From positions 1 through 64,000 of the forward strand of contig CAYXGZ010000003.1 of NCBI GenBank assembly GCA_964464755.1: a stretch of DNA of 64,000 nt, in the 5' to 3' direction. Below the pieces are notes generated by a model. It was not told the origin of the DNA. It saw nothing but the letters and a program-made list of their open reading frames with translations, and did no database searches. How positions within the stretch are numbered: the stretch's first letter is position 1; each line of letters starts with the position of its first letter. Shown here in pieces: positions 24,672 through 33,703 of the stretch. The stretch comes from CAYXGZ01 sp964464755. Its GTDB lineage: Bacteria > Planctomycetota > MHYJ01 > JACPRB01. Position numbers and translations under genes: made by a program.

Positions 24672-26672
24672 ATGCCCGATCCCGGCGAGCCCGGTCCGGC
24701 GCCGCGACCCGCGGCCAGCACGATCGTCCACAAGTCCCCCGCCGCCGGCCCGCCGCTCCCTCCGCCCGCCTCCCCCGCCGACACGAGCCGGCTCCGCCGC
24801 ACCGTCGCGGGCGCCGACGCCGTCCCGCTCCGCGGCCTGCCCCTGCACCAGAAGATCATGATCGCGATGGCCGCGGTCGTCGTCCTGGCCTCCGCCGCGA
24901 TCGTCGTCGCGGTCTACGGCCGGACCCTCGGCCTCGTCGACGGAGCCGTCGACGCGAAGGGGGCCCGCCTCGCCCGCGTGCTGGCCTCGATCGACCGCGA
25001 GTACTGGATCGCGGCGATGTACCAGGATCCGGAGCTGCGCCGGGCCGGGATCGACCGCCTCGTCGAGGAGGCCTGGCCCGCGTGGCGCGAGCGCCGCGGC
25101 GCCGTGTTCCAGCGCGACCCGGGCCTCCAGCGCGCCTACGACCAGCTCGCCGGCCGGCTCGGCGCCGAGAAGAAGGCCGCCGCGACCGCCTTCCTCGAGG
25201 AGCTGCGGACCCGGGCCGCCGAGTCCGCCGCCCCGGGGGAGCGCGAGCGACTGGACGCCGCCTTCCGCGAGCGGGCCGCCGACCCCGCGTGGCGGGAGCG
25301 CTTCGACCGGCTCTTCGACCCGCTCGGGCGGCTCCAGCCGCTCAAGGCCTCGGGCCTCGACCTCCGCGAGGGCGGCGAGATCCTCCAGGTCAGCGTCGTC
25401 CACCTCGACGCCGCGGGGAACGCCGTCGCGTCCGTCCAGGCCGTCGACGCCCTGATGGACCTCGCCGACCCGGCGCCCCACGGGACGATCGACGGCGTGG
25501 AGGTGCGGGACGGCCGGCTCGTAGAGAAGGACGAGGCGGGCGCGCCCCGGCCCGGCCTGCGGCCCCGCGAGGCCCGGGGCTTCCGGCTCGACGTCCCCGA
25601 GGGCTCCGGCCGGCTGCGCTTCTTCGTCATCCTCTCGCTCGACCACGTCGCCGAGGCGCGCAAGGGCCTGCTCCTGGCCATCGTCGCGCCCGTCTTCCTC
25701 TCCGGGATCGCCGGCCTCGTCGTCGCCTGGTGGCTCGCGCGGCGCATCACGGAGCCCGTGGCCCGGCTCGTCGAGGACATCGAGGCGGTCCGCGGCGGCC
25801 GCCTGGACCACCGCACGGTCCCGCGCTCGGGCGACGAGATCGGCCGGCTCGCCGTCACCTTCGACCGGATGACGGAGGCGCTGCGCCTGGCGCACGACCA
25901 GGAGGTGGAGGCGAAGGCGCTGGAGCACGAGCTGGGCCTGGCCGCGGAGATCCAGGCCAACCTGGTGCCCAAGGAACGGCCGCAGGTTCCCGGCGCCGAC
26001 GCGGGGGCGTACTACCGGCCCTCGAAGGAGGTCGGCGGGGACTACTGGGACCACTTCGAGCCGGGCCCCGGGCACGCGGGCTTCATCGTGGCCGACGTCT
26101 CGGGCAAGGGGATCCCGGGGAGCCTCGTCATGGCCGTGACGCGCTCGCTGGTGCGGATGGAGGCGGAGCGGCAGGGCAACCTCTCCCCCGCGGACACGCT
26201 GGCGAAGGTCAACCGGCTGCTGGCGAGGGACATCAAAAAGGGAATGTTCGTCACCGCCCTCTACGCTATACTTGACCTCCGGACCGGCCGCCTGACGGTC
26301 AGTTCCGCGGGCCACAACCCCCTGCTCGTCTGGAGGGCGGCGACCGGTGCCGTGGAATCGATCAACCCCCCGGGGATCGCCCTGGGTTTCGACCGGGGGC
26401 CGGTCTTCGAGCGGACCATCGCGGAGCAGTCCGTGGACCTGCGCCCGGGCGACCGGGTCGTGATGTACACGGACGGGGCGGTCGAGGCGATGAGCCCGTC
26501 GAACGAGGAGTACGGGGACGCGCGCTTCGGGGACCTCGTGAAGTCGCTCGCGACCCGGGGATCCGCGGAGTTCCTGGACGGGGTCGTCCGGGCGCTGGAC
26601 GCCTGGGAGGCGGGATCCGGACCGCACGACGACCTGACGATCGTGACGTGGCGGGTGCTCGAGGGGGCATGA
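24672..26672 (+). CDS. Membrane SpoIIE/RsbU-type serine phosphatase receptor (second copy)
   Basis: 666 residues and colinear with the preceding gene: short Pro/Ala-rich N-terminus, helix at about 63-85, extracytoplasmic domain containing the shared SIDREYWIAAM block (SIDPEYWLAAI in copy one), helix at about 334-356, HAMP, SpoIIE domain (VGGDYWDHF, VADVSGKGIPGSL, YTDGAVEAM, DDLTIV). The catalytic acidic residues are kept. The sensor halves differ more than the phosphatase halves, which suggests tandem duplication followed by change in signal. The stretch 26231-26275 uses rare A/T-ending codons (AAA, GGA, GCT, ATA, CTT). The stop overlaps the next start as ATGA. Confidence 0.9.
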   Translation: MPDPGEPGPAPRPAASTIVHKSPAAGPPLPPPASPADTSRLRRTVAGADAVPLRGLPLHQKIMIAMAAVVVLASAAIVVAVYGRTLGLVDGAVDAKGARLARVLASIDREYWIAAMYQDPELRRAGIDRLVEEAWPAWRERRGAVFQRDPGLQRAYDQLAGRLGAEKKAAATAFLEELRTRAAESAAPGERERLDAAFRERAADPAWRERFDRLFDPLGRLQPLKASGLDLREGGEILQVSVVHLDAAGNAVASVQAVDALMDLADPAPHGTIDGVEVRDGRLVEKDEAGAPRPGLRPREARGFRLDVPEGSGRLRFFVILSLDHVAEARKGLLLAIVAPVFLSGIAGLVVAWWLARRITEPVARLVEDIEAVRGGRLDHRTVPRSGDEIGRLAVTFDRMTEALRLAHDQEVEAKALEHELGLAAEIQANLVPKERPQVPGADAGAYYRPSKEVGGDYWDHFEPGPGHAGFIVADVSGKGIPGSLVMAVTRSLVRMEAERQGNLSPADTLAKVNRLLARDIKKGMFVTALYAILDLRTGRLTVSSAGHNPLLVWRAATGAVESINPPGIALGFDRGPVFERTIAEQSVDLRPGDRVVMYTDGAVEAMSPSNEEYGDARFGDLVKSLATRGSAEFLDGVVRALDAWEAGSGPHDDLTIVTWRVLEGA

Positions 26673-27094
26673 GCCAGAACTTGAAGGACCGGCTGGTGGT
26701 GGCGAACGACACCAAGCACCTCGTGCTGGTGCGCGAGTTCGTCCTCCGCATGCTCAAGCAGGCCGGCCTGGGCTCCCCGCTGGAGAACAAGATCATCCTG
26801 GCCGTGGACGAGGCCGTGACGAACATCATCGAGCACGGCTTCGACCAGGGCGTCACGGGGGAGATCGAGCTGGAGATCGAGAGCGACCCGGCGAAGTTCA
26901 CCGTGACCGTGCGGGACAACGGGCGGGTCTTCAACCCGGAGGCCATCCCGAGCCCGGACATGAAGGAGCACGTCAAGCTCGGCCGCAAGAAGGGGCTCGG
27001 CCTCTTCCTGATGCGGCAGATCATGGACGAGGTCCGGTACCGCTTCAAGGACGGGACCCGCAACGAGCTCACCCTGGTGAAGAACGTCAAGTAG
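26669..27094 (+). CDS. RsbW/SpoIIAB-like serine kinase (anti-sigma-type ATPase)
   Basis: 141 residues, the usual length. GHKL motifs are visible: N box DEAVTNIIEHGF, G1 VRDNGRVF and G2 KKGLGLFLMRQIMDEV. Family members phosphorylate an STAS partner and, when free, bind a sigma factor or another output protein. No sigma factor gene is adjacent, so the output may be a different target. Translation is coupled to the second phosphatase (ATGA). Confidence 0.9.
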   Translation: MSQNLKDRLVVANDTKHLVLVREFVLRMLKQAGLGSPLENKIILAVDEAVTNIIEHGFDQGVTGEIELEIESDPAKFTVTVRDNGRVFNPEAIPSPDMKEHVKLGRKKGLGLFLMRQIMDEVRYRFKDGTRNELTLVKNVK

Positions 27095-27103
27095 AGGGAC
27101 CCC

Positions 27104-27451
27104 ATGCCCGCGTTCCAGATCGTGAAGGAGAAGTTGGCCGACGGCGTCGTGCTGCTCGCGGTCCGGGGCTTCCTGGACGCGCACACGTACGAGGAGCTGG
27201 AGAAGACCGTCAACGACATCTTCGACGGCGGGACCTACAAGCTGGCGGTCGACCTCTCGGGGCTCGACTACATCTCCAGCGCCGGGGCGGGCGTGTTCAT
27301 CGGCGCCATCGGCACCGCGCAGGAGAACGACGGGAACATCATCCTCATGCGGCCCAGCCCGAACGTGAAGGAGGTCTTCGACCTCCTGGGGCTCTCCCAG
27401 ATCTTCACGTTCAAGGAGTCGCGCGAGGACGCGGTCAAGGCGCTGAAGTAG
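27104..27451 (+). CDS. RsbV/SpoIIAA-like STAS anti-sigma factor antagonist
   Basis: 115 residues, a complete STAS domain. The phosphorylation loop reads LDYISSAGAGV with candidate serines 58 and 59. It should bind the RsbW-like kinase when unphosphorylated and be reset by the two SpoIIE phosphatases. A GAGGGA ribosome site precedes ATG 27104. It is the last gene of the rimO-to-STAS run; its end overlaps a convergent lpxL gene by 17 bases. Confidence 0.9.
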   Translation: MPAFQIVKEKLADGVVLLAVRGFLDAHTYEELEKTVNDIFDGGTYKLAVDLSGLDYISSAGAGVFIGAIGTAQENDGNIILMRPSPNVKEVFDLLGLSQIFTFKESREDAVKALK

Positions 27452-28397
27452 CCTCGGCCTCCACGCGCTCGGCGGGCGGTTTCGTCTTCCACCGGGCGTG
27501 CAGCCACATCCACTGCTCGGGCCGCTCCCGCACCCACTCCTCGATCCGCGCCGTCATCTCCGCCGTGAGCCGGGTCACGGCCTCCTCGAGGGGCACCCCG
27601 GGCGCGGGGCGCAGCGGGGGCGTGAACACGACCTTGTGCTCCAGGCGCCCGCAGCGCCAGGACTTCGCCGGGATGATCGGCGCGCCGCTCTTGATCGCCA
27701 TGAGCGCGGGCGTCCGCCCCGTCGAGGCGGGCCGGCCGAAGAACGGGACGAAGACGCCCTTCTCGTGCGCGTTCTGGTCCGGCATGATCGCGATGACCTC
27801 GTTGCGGCCGAGCACCTCGCGGATCGCGCCGATCGCGCCCTCGCGGAAGACGAGCTTGTGGCCCGTCGCCTGCCGGCGCGGGGTGAAGTACTCGTGCAGC
27901 CAGGGGTTCTCGATCGGCCGCGACACGGAGTTCACCTTGTAGCCGCCCGCCGCGACGGCCATCGCCGCGAGCTCCCAGTTGCCCATGTGCGGGACGATGA
28001 TGATGGCGCCCCGCCCCTCCTCCAGGGCCCGGTCGAGGTGCTCCCGGCCCTCGAGCTTCACGCGCTGGCTCAATTCCCCGCGCGCCACCATCCGGGGGAT
28101 GAGCAGGATCTCGGCGAGCGAGACCCCGAAGTGCTCGTAGACCCGGCGGATCAGGCGGTGGATCTCCGCGGGGTCCTTCGGCATCCCCTCGGCGCGCTGG
28201 AGGTTCTTCACGCCGATGTTCCGGTGCTTCGCGTCGAGGAGGTAGAAGAGCCGGCCCACGAACTTGCCGGCCCGGAGGGCCAGCCCGTCCGGGAGCATCT
28301 CCAGGACGGCGACGAGCGTCCGGATGAAGACGTAGATCAGGAACTGCGTCGGCGGGAACCGGCGCCATCGGAAGGGCAGCTTCTCCCGGGCCGTCAT
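27435..28397 (-). CDS. LpxL/HtrB-type lipid A acyltransferase (downstream copy)
   Basis: 320 residues. An N-terminal hydrophobic anchor (QFLIYVFIRTLVAVLEML) is followed by the acyltransferase catalytic motif HMGNWE (H-x4-E) in IIIVPHMGNWELAAM and the PIENPWLHEYF and MPDQNAHEKGVFVPFFG blocks typical of the LpxL/MsbB family. It adds a secondary acyl chain to lipid A, or a related acyl transfer, at the cytoplasmic face of the inner membrane. It overlaps the second copy upstream as ATGA, in one unit with lpxK. Which position each copy acylates cannot be told. Confidence 0.88.
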   Translation of the reverse strand: MTAREKLPFRWRRFPPTQFLIYVFIRTLVAVLEMLPDGLALRAGKFVGRLFYLLDAKHRNIGVKNLQRAEGMPKDPAEIHRLIRRVYEHFGVSLAEILLIPRMVARGELSQRVKLEGREHLDRALEEGRGAIIIVPHMGNWELAAMAVAAGGYKVNSVSRPIENPWLHEYFTPRRQATGHKLVFREGAIGAIREVLGRNEVIAIMPDQNAHEKGVFVPFFGRPASTGRTPALMAIKSGAPIIPAKSWRCGRLEHKVVFTPPLRPAPGVPLEEAVTRLTAEMTARIEEWVRERPEQWMWLHARWKTKPPAERVEAEATSAP

Positions 28398-29368
28398 CGC
28401 GCCCCCGCCCCCGCCGCGGCGGGCTCCGGGCGCCGCGTCTTCCAGCGGTCGTGCATCCACAGCCACTGGTCCGGGTGGGCCTTCACGAACTCCCCGAAGC
28501 GCCGGGCGATCTCCGCCGTCATGACGGCGATCGCCTCCTCCCGGTCCGCCACGTCCGGCGGCTCCACGGGAGGCGTCGCGATGATCTTGTGGGAGTCCCG
28601 GCCCGTCCGCACGGCGTAGAGCGGGATCACGGCGGCGCCGAACTTCAGCGCCATGAGCGCGGTGCTGCGCACCGTCGAGGCCGGCCGGCCCAGGAAGGGC
28701 ACGAGCACGCCGTTCTTCCGCGCGCTCTGGTCGCCCAGGATCACCAGGATCCCGTTCTCGCGTAGGCACTGGACCATCGGCCGGACCGCCTCGTGCTTGA
28801 AGAGGATCTTCTGCCCCGTCGAGCGGCGGACCCGCGTCACGTAGGCGTCGATCCAGGGGTTCTCGATCGGCCGCGCGATGGACCGCAGGTCGTAGCCGGC
28901 CTGCGCGACGGCGAGGCCCGCGAGCTCCCAGTTGCCCAAGTGGCCCGTCGCGAGCACGACGCCCTTGCCCCGCTTCAGGGCGGCGTCGAGGTGCTCGAAG
29001 CCCTCGAGCTCGATGCAGCGCTCCAGCTCGCCGCGCGCCATGCGCTTGGGGATCAGGAGCGTCTCGACCGTCATCAGGCCGAGGTGCTCGAAGACCTTGC
29101 GGGCGAGGCGGCGGGCCTGGCGCTCGTCCCGGCAGATGCCCTCCGCGGCCCGGAGGTTCGCGATGGCCACGCGCCGGTGCCGGCCGTCGAGGTGGAAGAA
29201 GAGGCGCCCGGCCAGGCGGCCGATCGTGCGCGCCATCGGGTAGCTCACGATCTCGACCACGGCCACCGCGGTCCGGAAGGCGACGTAGACCGGCCACTGC
29301 AGCAGCGGGAGGCGCCGGAGCTTGAAGCCGCGCCGGCGGCGGGGCCGCGGGGACGGGGCGTCGCTCAT
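28394..29368 (-). CDS. LpxL/HtrB-type lipid A acyltransferase (upstream copy)
   Basis: 324 residues. A basic, Arg/Pro-rich cytoplasmic start (SPRPRRRRGFKLRR) is followed by an anchor, then the catalytic HLGNWE motif, the PIENPWIDAYV block and GDQSARKNGVLVPFLG. It is clearly homologous to the next gene along its length and probably arose by tandem duplication. The start overlaps the lpxK stop as ATGA, so lpxK, this gene and the next are translationally coupled. Confidence 0.88.
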   Translation of the reverse strand: MSDAPSPRPRRRRGFKLRRLPLLQWPVYVAFRTAVAVVEIVSYPMARTIGRLAGRLFFHLDGRHRRVAIANLRAAEGICRDERQARRLARKVFEHLGLMTVETLLIPKRMARGELERCIELEGFEHLDAALKRGKGVVLATGHLGNWELAGLAVAQAGYDLRSIARPIENPWIDAYVTRVRRSTGQKILFKHEAVRPMVQCLRENGILVILGDQSARKNGVLVPFLGRPASTVRSTALMALKFGAAVIPLYAVRTGRDSHKIIATPPVEPPDVADREEAIAVMTAEIARRFGEFVKAHPDQWLWMHDRWKTRRPEPAAAGAGAR

Positions 29369-30432
29369 CGGGCCGGCGCCACCTCGGTCGCCGCGCGCGA
29401 CCGCACGACCCGGTCGAGGAGCGATTCGAGCGCGTCGTCGCCGCGCACCGCCTCGAGCTCGACGCGGAGGGCGGCCAGCGGGCGGGAGAACGAGGCCGGA
29501 TCCAGCTTCGTCGCGTCCTTCTCCGAGGTCAGCATCAGGTCCGCCATGAACTCCTGCGCCTCCGCCTCGAGCTGGCGCAGGTCCTTCGCCCCGTAGGGGT
29601 GGTGGTCCGGGAAGGCCCGGGTCTTCACGACGTCCGCGCCCGCGCCCCGGGCCGTCCGCCAGAACGACTCGGGGTTGCCCAGCCCGCAGAAGGCGAACAC
29701 GCTGCGGCCGCGCAGCCAGTCCAGCCCGACCGTCCGGTTCTCCCGGGGCAGGCGGACCCCGCTGGGCCGGTGCACCGTCTCCATCGTCGGCAGGCCGCCC
29801 GAGTGCAGCGCCACCCGCTCCCGCACCTGGGCGAGGTCCGCGGGCGTGACCTGGTCGGTCCGTGTCAGCACCACGAGGTCCGCCCGCCGCAGCGCCGAGG
29901 GCCGGTCCCGCAGCAGGCCTGCCGGCAGCAGCCGCCCGTTGTGGAAGGGGCCCGTCGCGTCCACGGTCACGAGGTCGGCGTCCCGCCGGATCCGGTAGTG
30001 CTGGAAGCCGTCGTCGAGCACGAAGACGTCGGGCTTGAACTCCTCGAGCGCCCGGCGGGCCGAGGCCACCCGGTCCGCGCCCGCGAAGCGCGCCGCGCCC
30101 GCGATCCCCGCGAGCAGGTCCTCGTCGTCGCCGGCGGACGTGCGGCCGTAGCCCCGCGCGAGCACCGCCACCCGCAGCCGCCGGGCCACGAGGCGCCGGA
30201 CGAGGAGCTCCACGAGCGGCGTCTTGCCCGTCCCGCCCGTCGTCAGGTTGCCGATGCTGATCACCGGCACCGGGAGCTTCACGCTCCGCCGGATCCCAGT
30301 GGCGTAGGCCAGCCGGTGCAGGAGGTGCCCCAGGGCGTAGAGCAGCGAGGCGGCGGAGAGGAACCCCCGGGCGACGGCGGCGGCGAAGCCGCGCCGGCGA
30401 CCCTCCATCACGGCCTTGAGGTACGGGATCAT
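29365..30432 (-). CDS. lpxK: Tetraacyldisaccharide 4'-kinase LpxK
   Basis: 355 residues. It opens with an amphipathic N-terminal helix (MIPYLKAVMEGRRRGF), then the P-loop GGTGKT at 66-71 within ISIGNLTTGGTGKTP, the LARGYGR motif and the LDDGFQHYRIRRDADLVTVDA block that are diagnostic of LpxK. It phosphorylates the lipid A disaccharide at the 4' position. ATG 30432 is chosen over an upstream in-frame codon because the latter lies within the promoter. It heads a unit with two LpxL-type acyltransferases, so this organism makes lipid A. Confidence 0.92.
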   Translation of the reverse strand: MIPYLKAVMEGRRRGFAAAVARGFLSAASLLYALGHLLHRLAYATGIRRSVKLPVPVISIGNLTTGGTGKTPLVELLVRRLVARRLRVAVLARGYGRTSAGDDEDLLAGIAGAARFAGADRVASARRALEEFKPDVFVLDDGFQHYRIRRDADLVTVDATGPFHNGRLLPAGLLRDRPSALRRADLVVLTRTDQVTPADLAQVRERVALHSGGLPTMETVHRPSGVRLPRENRTVGLDWLRGRSVFAFCGLGNPESFWRTARGAGADVVKTRAFPDHHPYGAKDLRQLEAEAQEFMADLMLTSEKDATKLDPASFSRPLAALRVELEAVRGDDALESLLDRVVRSRAATEVAPAR

Positions 30433-30443
30433 GGGCGGCCCCG

Positions 30444-30452
30444 ATTTTACCA
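30444..30452 (-). promoter_or_regulatory. Extended -10 promoter of the lpxK unit
   Basis: Minus strand TGGTAAAAT, an extended -10 (TGn plus TAAAAT, 30449-30444), ending 11 bases before ATG 30432. It sits in a 72-base gap behind the TPR-membrane gene. Confidence 0.55.
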
Positions 30453-30504
30453 CGCCCCCGGGTCAAAAGCGCGGCCGGAGGGGCCCGGGTTCGCCGGGAG
30501 CCGT

Positions 30505-31524
30505 TCAGGTCCGCGGGTTCTCGAACCAGCCCAGGTCGTGCTCCCGGGCGTAATAGAGCAGGCCGATGGCCCGCATCTGCATCGTGAAGAGGTAGATGAC
30601 GAGCACGTACCCGACGGCCACGGCCGCGATCTCCACCGGAAGCACGCCCTTGGCGACCCAGCGGACCCCGGCCCGGATCACCGTGTGCAGGATCCACGAC
30701 CCCGCGACGGCGGCCGCGCAGAGCAGGTAGTCCCCGAAGATCCGGGCGATGGACGGGATCGCGACCCGGAGATTGAAGACCTCCAGCCAGCTGTGCCCGA
30801 AGCCCACCATCATCATGGCCATCGGGTAGTACAGCGCCCCGAAGACCAGGCCCGCCAGCCCCGCCCCGACCAGCGCCCAGGGCACGGCGGCGTTCGGGCC
30901 GGCCAGCGCCGTGGCGGCCATGATGAAGAACACGTACGCGGGGAGGAAGCAGACCAGCGTCGCCAGCGCCCAGCGCAGGTAGACGCGGAAGACCTCCCAG
31001 AAATCCAGCCCGTCCGGCCACCCGGGGTTGTGCCGCTCGCCGACGCCCGACGAAGCCAGCACGTTCCAGTAGTAGCCGACGAGGAACATCTCGAGGACCA
31101 GGACGAGGAGCGAGCTGATGTAGGACGCGACCGTCAGGCACGCGACCGACGCGAGCAGGATCGTCAGCCCCGTCGAGTCCCGCACGGGGTACAGCGCGAT
31201 GTCGTCGAGCATCCGGCCGTAGGGGCGACGCGGGATCACGTCCCGCGCCGGCGAGCCGACGGAGACGCGCGCGGCGTCCGCCGCCTCCATCCCCGGCGGC
31301 GGCGGGACCAGCTGGAACTCCGGGAAGGTGCAAATCCGCCGCAGCTGCGCGTAGAGCTCCGGGCCGGGGCGGCGCGCGTAGGCCGCGCGGAGGACGGACA
31401 CCGCCTCGTCGCGGCGGTCGGCCGCCTTGGCGGCCTCGACGAAGCAGGCCAGCGCCCCGGGGTCGTCGGGCGCCTGGGCCAGCTGGGCCCGGGCCGCCTC
31501 GAGCGCGGCCGCCTCGTTCCTCAT
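30505..31524 (-). CDS. Membrane protein with N-terminal TPR-like helices
   Basis: 339 residues. Residues 1-65 form alpha-helical pairs of TPR type (EAARAQLAQAPDDPGALACFVEAAKAADRRDEAVSVLRAAYARRPG). A linker leads to five or six transmembrane helices from about 100 on, including a Met-rich LYYPMAMMMVGFGHSW segment. The membrane part recalls DUF4013-like proteins and the gene at 18902-20275. No catalytic motif was found. It lies 16 bases downstream of fmt and is probably co-transcribed with it. Confidence 0.72.
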   Translation of the reverse strand: MRNEAAALEAARAQLAQAPDDPGALACFVEAAKAADRRDEAVSVLRAAYARRPGPELYAQLRRICTFPEFQLVPPPPGMEAADAARVSVGSPARDVIPRRPYGRMLDDIALYPVRDSTGLTILLASVACLTVASYISSLLVLVLEMFLVGYYWNVLASSGVGERHNPGWPDGLDFWEVFRVYLRWALATLVCFLPAYVFFIMAATALAGPNAAVPWALVGAGLAGLVFGALYYPMAMMMVGFGHSWLEVFNLRVAIPSIARIFGDYLLCAAAVAGSWILHTVIRAGVRWVAKGVLPVEIAAVAVGYVLVIYLFTMQMRAIGLLYYAREHDLGWFENPRT

Positions 31525-31540
31525 CGGCGCCCCGCGGGGA

Positions 31541-32476
31541 TCACCCGAGCGAGTCCCCGGCCTTGGGCTGGTAGCCGTTGATGAACTCCGCCGCCGACAT
31601 CCGCTTCTTGTTCTCGGGCTGGACCTCGAGCAGCGAGATCTCGCTGAACTCGCCGCAGGCCACCTTGAGCTGGTCCTTGTCCACCGAGGTGATCGTCCCC
31701 GGCCGCTGCGACGCGCGGGCGCCCGCGACGGGCGCGGCCTTCCACACCAGAAGCCGCTGTTGGTTCAGGAACGTGAACGCGACGGGGTACGGCTGCAGGG
31801 CCCGGATGAAGTCCTTCACGCGGGCCGCGTTCTTGCGCCAGTCGATGCGCCCGTCGTTCTTCTCGAACTTGGGCGCGTACGTCGCCTCCCGCTCGTTCTG
31901 CGGCAGCTCGACGACCGTCCGGGCCTGGACCGCGTCGAGCACCTCGACGAGCAGGTCTGCCCCCGTCGCGGCGAGCCGGTCCTCGAACTCCGGCGTCGTC
32001 GCGTCCGGCGGGACGGGCACCCGGGCCACGCCGAGCACGGGACCCGCGTCCATCTTCTCCACGACCTTCACGATGCAGACCCCGGTGACCGTCTCGCCGC
32101 GCAGCAGCGCGCGCGCGACGGGCTCCGGCCCCCGGTAGCGCGGCAGGAGCGACGGGTGGATGTTCAGGCAGTACCACCGGGGCATCTCGAGGATCTCGTT
32201 GCCCAGCTTCTGGCCGTAGGCCACGACGACGATGACGTCGGGCGAGAGGGCCCGGAGCTCCCGGAGGAACTCGTACTCGTTGCAGTTCTCCGGCTGGAAG
32301 AGGTGCCAGCCCTTCTCGACGGCCACCGCCTTCACGGGGCTGCCGGCGACCTCCTGGCCCCGGCCCCGGGGCCGGTCCGGCTGGGTCACGACGGCGAGCA
32401 CCTTGTGGCCGGAGTCGGCCAGCTTGCGCAGGGCGGGGACGGCGAAGTCCGAGGTCCCGAAGAAGGCGAGGTTCAT
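31541..32476 (-). CDS. fmt: Methionyl-tRNA formyltransferase
   Basis: 311 residues. The formyl-transfer triad is in place: N105 and H107 (CLNIHPSLLPRYRG) and D143 (VVEKMDAGPV). The N-terminal GTSDFAVPALRKL and the C-terminal OB-like domain are typical. It formylates initiator Met-tRNA with 10-formyl-tetrahydrofolate. The usual RGAAP following the SLLPRYRG motif reads RGPEPV here, a mild deviation. Translation is coupled to the FAD oxidoreductase upstream (ATGA). Peptide deformylase is not in the window. Confidence 0.93.
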   Translation of the reverse strand: MNLAFFGTSDFAVPALRKLADSGHKVLAVVTQPDRPRGRGQEVAGSPVKAVAVEKGWHLFQPENCNEYEFLRELRALSPDVIVVVAYGQKLGNEILEMPRWYCLNIHPSLLPRYRGPEPVARALLRGETVTGVCIVKVVEKMDAGPVLGVARVPVPPDATTPEFEDRLAATGADLLVEVLDAVQARTVVELPQNEREATYAPKFEKNDGRIDWRKNAARVKDFIRALQPYPVAFTFLNQQRLLVWKAAPVAGARASQRPGTITSVDKDQLKVACGEFSEISLLEVQPENKKRMSAAEFINGYQPKAGDSLG

Positions 32477-33624
32477 ATGACGTGGGTTTCCGCGATGAGG
32501 TCGCGCTCCCGGAAACGCCCGTAGCGCAGCGGCGAGAGGTCGATCTCGGGTTCCCGTCCCAGGATCAGCTGCGCGACCAGGCGGCCCGTCGCGGGGCCGT
32601 GCATCACGCCGTGCCCGCTGAACCCGGCGGCCATCCAGAAGTTCTTCAGCCCGGGGACGGCCCCCAGGATCGGGTGGTGGTCCTCGGTCATCTCGTACAG
32701 GCCCGCCCAGGAGGTGAGGATCGACGCCTGCTCCAGCGCGGGGATCCGGTGCATCGCCAGCTCCGCCATCCGCTCGATGAAGGCGGGGTCGACGGCCTGG
32801 TTGAACGACGGCGGCTCGGACTTGTCCGCCAGGCCCACGAGCACGCCGCCCGACTCCGTGTGCACGTAGACGCCGCTCGTGTAGTCGACCGTCATCGGGA
32901 TCGGGTGCGGCAGCGCGGGCAGCGGCGAGGTCACGAAGCACTGGCGGCGCACGGGCTGGATCGGGACGTCGAGGCCGGCCATCTTCCCCACCTGGCCCGA
33001 CCAGGCCCCGGCCGCGCACACGACGTGCTCCGCGGCGATGGCGCCCCTCGAGGTCAGGAGCCCGCGCGCGGCCCCGTCGCGCACCGTCACGCCCGTCACC
33101 TCCGTCTCGAGGAGGTAGCGCACGCCGAGCGCCTTCGAGGCCTTGTGGTAGCCCATCACGTAGTCCGCGGGGGGCGCGTAGCCGTCCTTCTGGTGGAAGG
33201 TCCCGCCGGCGACGTCGTCGAGGCGGACGTAGGGCGCCTTCGCGGCCACCTCGGCCCGCGTCAGCAGGCGGACGTCGAGCCCGCGCGAGCGCTGCAGCGC
33301 GACGTTCTTCTCGAAGAGCTTCATCTCCGCGGCCGTCGTCGCGATCCAGAGGTAGCCCGCCTGGTTGAACTGCACGTCGACGCCGACCTCGGCGCCGAAG
33401 CGCTCGAAGGCCTCGATCGAGAGCTTGGAGAGGCGGACGTTGATGTCGCTGCCGAACTGCGCGCGGATCCCGCCGGCCGCCTTCGCCGTCGAGCCCAGGC
33501 CGGGGTTCACCTCGCGCTCCACGACCACGACGTCCCGGGCGCCGGCCTTGGCGAGGTGCCAGGCGAGGGAGGTGCCGATGATCCCGGCCCCGATGATCGC
33601 GACGTCGCAGCGGAGGTCGGCCAT
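32473..33624 (-). CDS. FAD-dependent amine/amino acid oxidoreductase (DAO/SoxB family)
   Basis: 383 residues. The FAD dinucleotide fold opens with GAGIIG (12-17) and the acidic VVEREVNPGLGSTAKAAGG block that follows marks the sarcosine-oxidase/glycine-oxidase-like DAO family. The C-terminal WAGLYEMTEDHHPILGAVPGLKNFWMAAGFSGHGVMHGPATGRL is the family's closing flavin motif. It probably oxidises an N-methyl or secondary amino acid, making an imine and passing electrons to oxygen or a quinone. RidA, which clears reactive imines, is encoded divergently next door. ATG 33624 is set by the TACAAT box 12 bases upstream. Confidence 0.86.
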   Translation of the reverse strand: MADLRCDVAIIGAGIIGTSLAWHLAKAGARDVVVVEREVNPGLGSTAKAAGGIRAQFGSDINVRLSKLSIEAFERFGAEVGVDVQFNQAGYLWIATTAAEMKLFEKNVALQRSRGLDVRLLTRAEVAAKAPYVRLDDVAGGTFHQKDGYAPPADYVMGYHKASKALGVRYLLETEVTGVTVRDGAARGLLTSRGAIAAEHVVCAAGAWSGQVGKMAGLDVPIQPVRRQCFVTSPLPALPHPIPMTVDYTSGVYVHTESGGVLVGLADKSEPPSFNQAVDPAFIERMAELAMHRIPALEQASILTSWAGLYEMTEDHHPILGAVPGLKNFWMAAGFSGHGVMHGPATGRLVAQLILGREPEIDLSPLRYGRFRERDLIAETHVI

Positions 33625-33636
33625 GGAAGTCGCGCC

Positions 33637-33664
33637 ATTGTAAGGGCCCCCCGGCGGCAATCAA
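33637..33664 (-). promoter_or_regulatory. Promoter of the FAD oxidoreductase-fmt unit
   Basis: Minus strand TTGATT (33664-33659), a 16-base spacer, TACAAT (33642-33637), 12 bases from ATG 33624. It is closely abutted by the ridA promoter. Confidence 0.55.
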
Positions 33665-33667
33665 ACC

Positions 33668-33696
33668 TTTACAGGGACGCGGGGCCCGCCTAGCTT
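33668..33696 (+). promoter_or_regulatory. ridA promoter
   Basis: TTTACA at 33668-33673, a 17-base spacer, TAGCTT at 33691-33696, ending seven bases before GTG 33704. Confidence 0.5.
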
Positions 33697-33703
33697 TGAG
33701 CCC

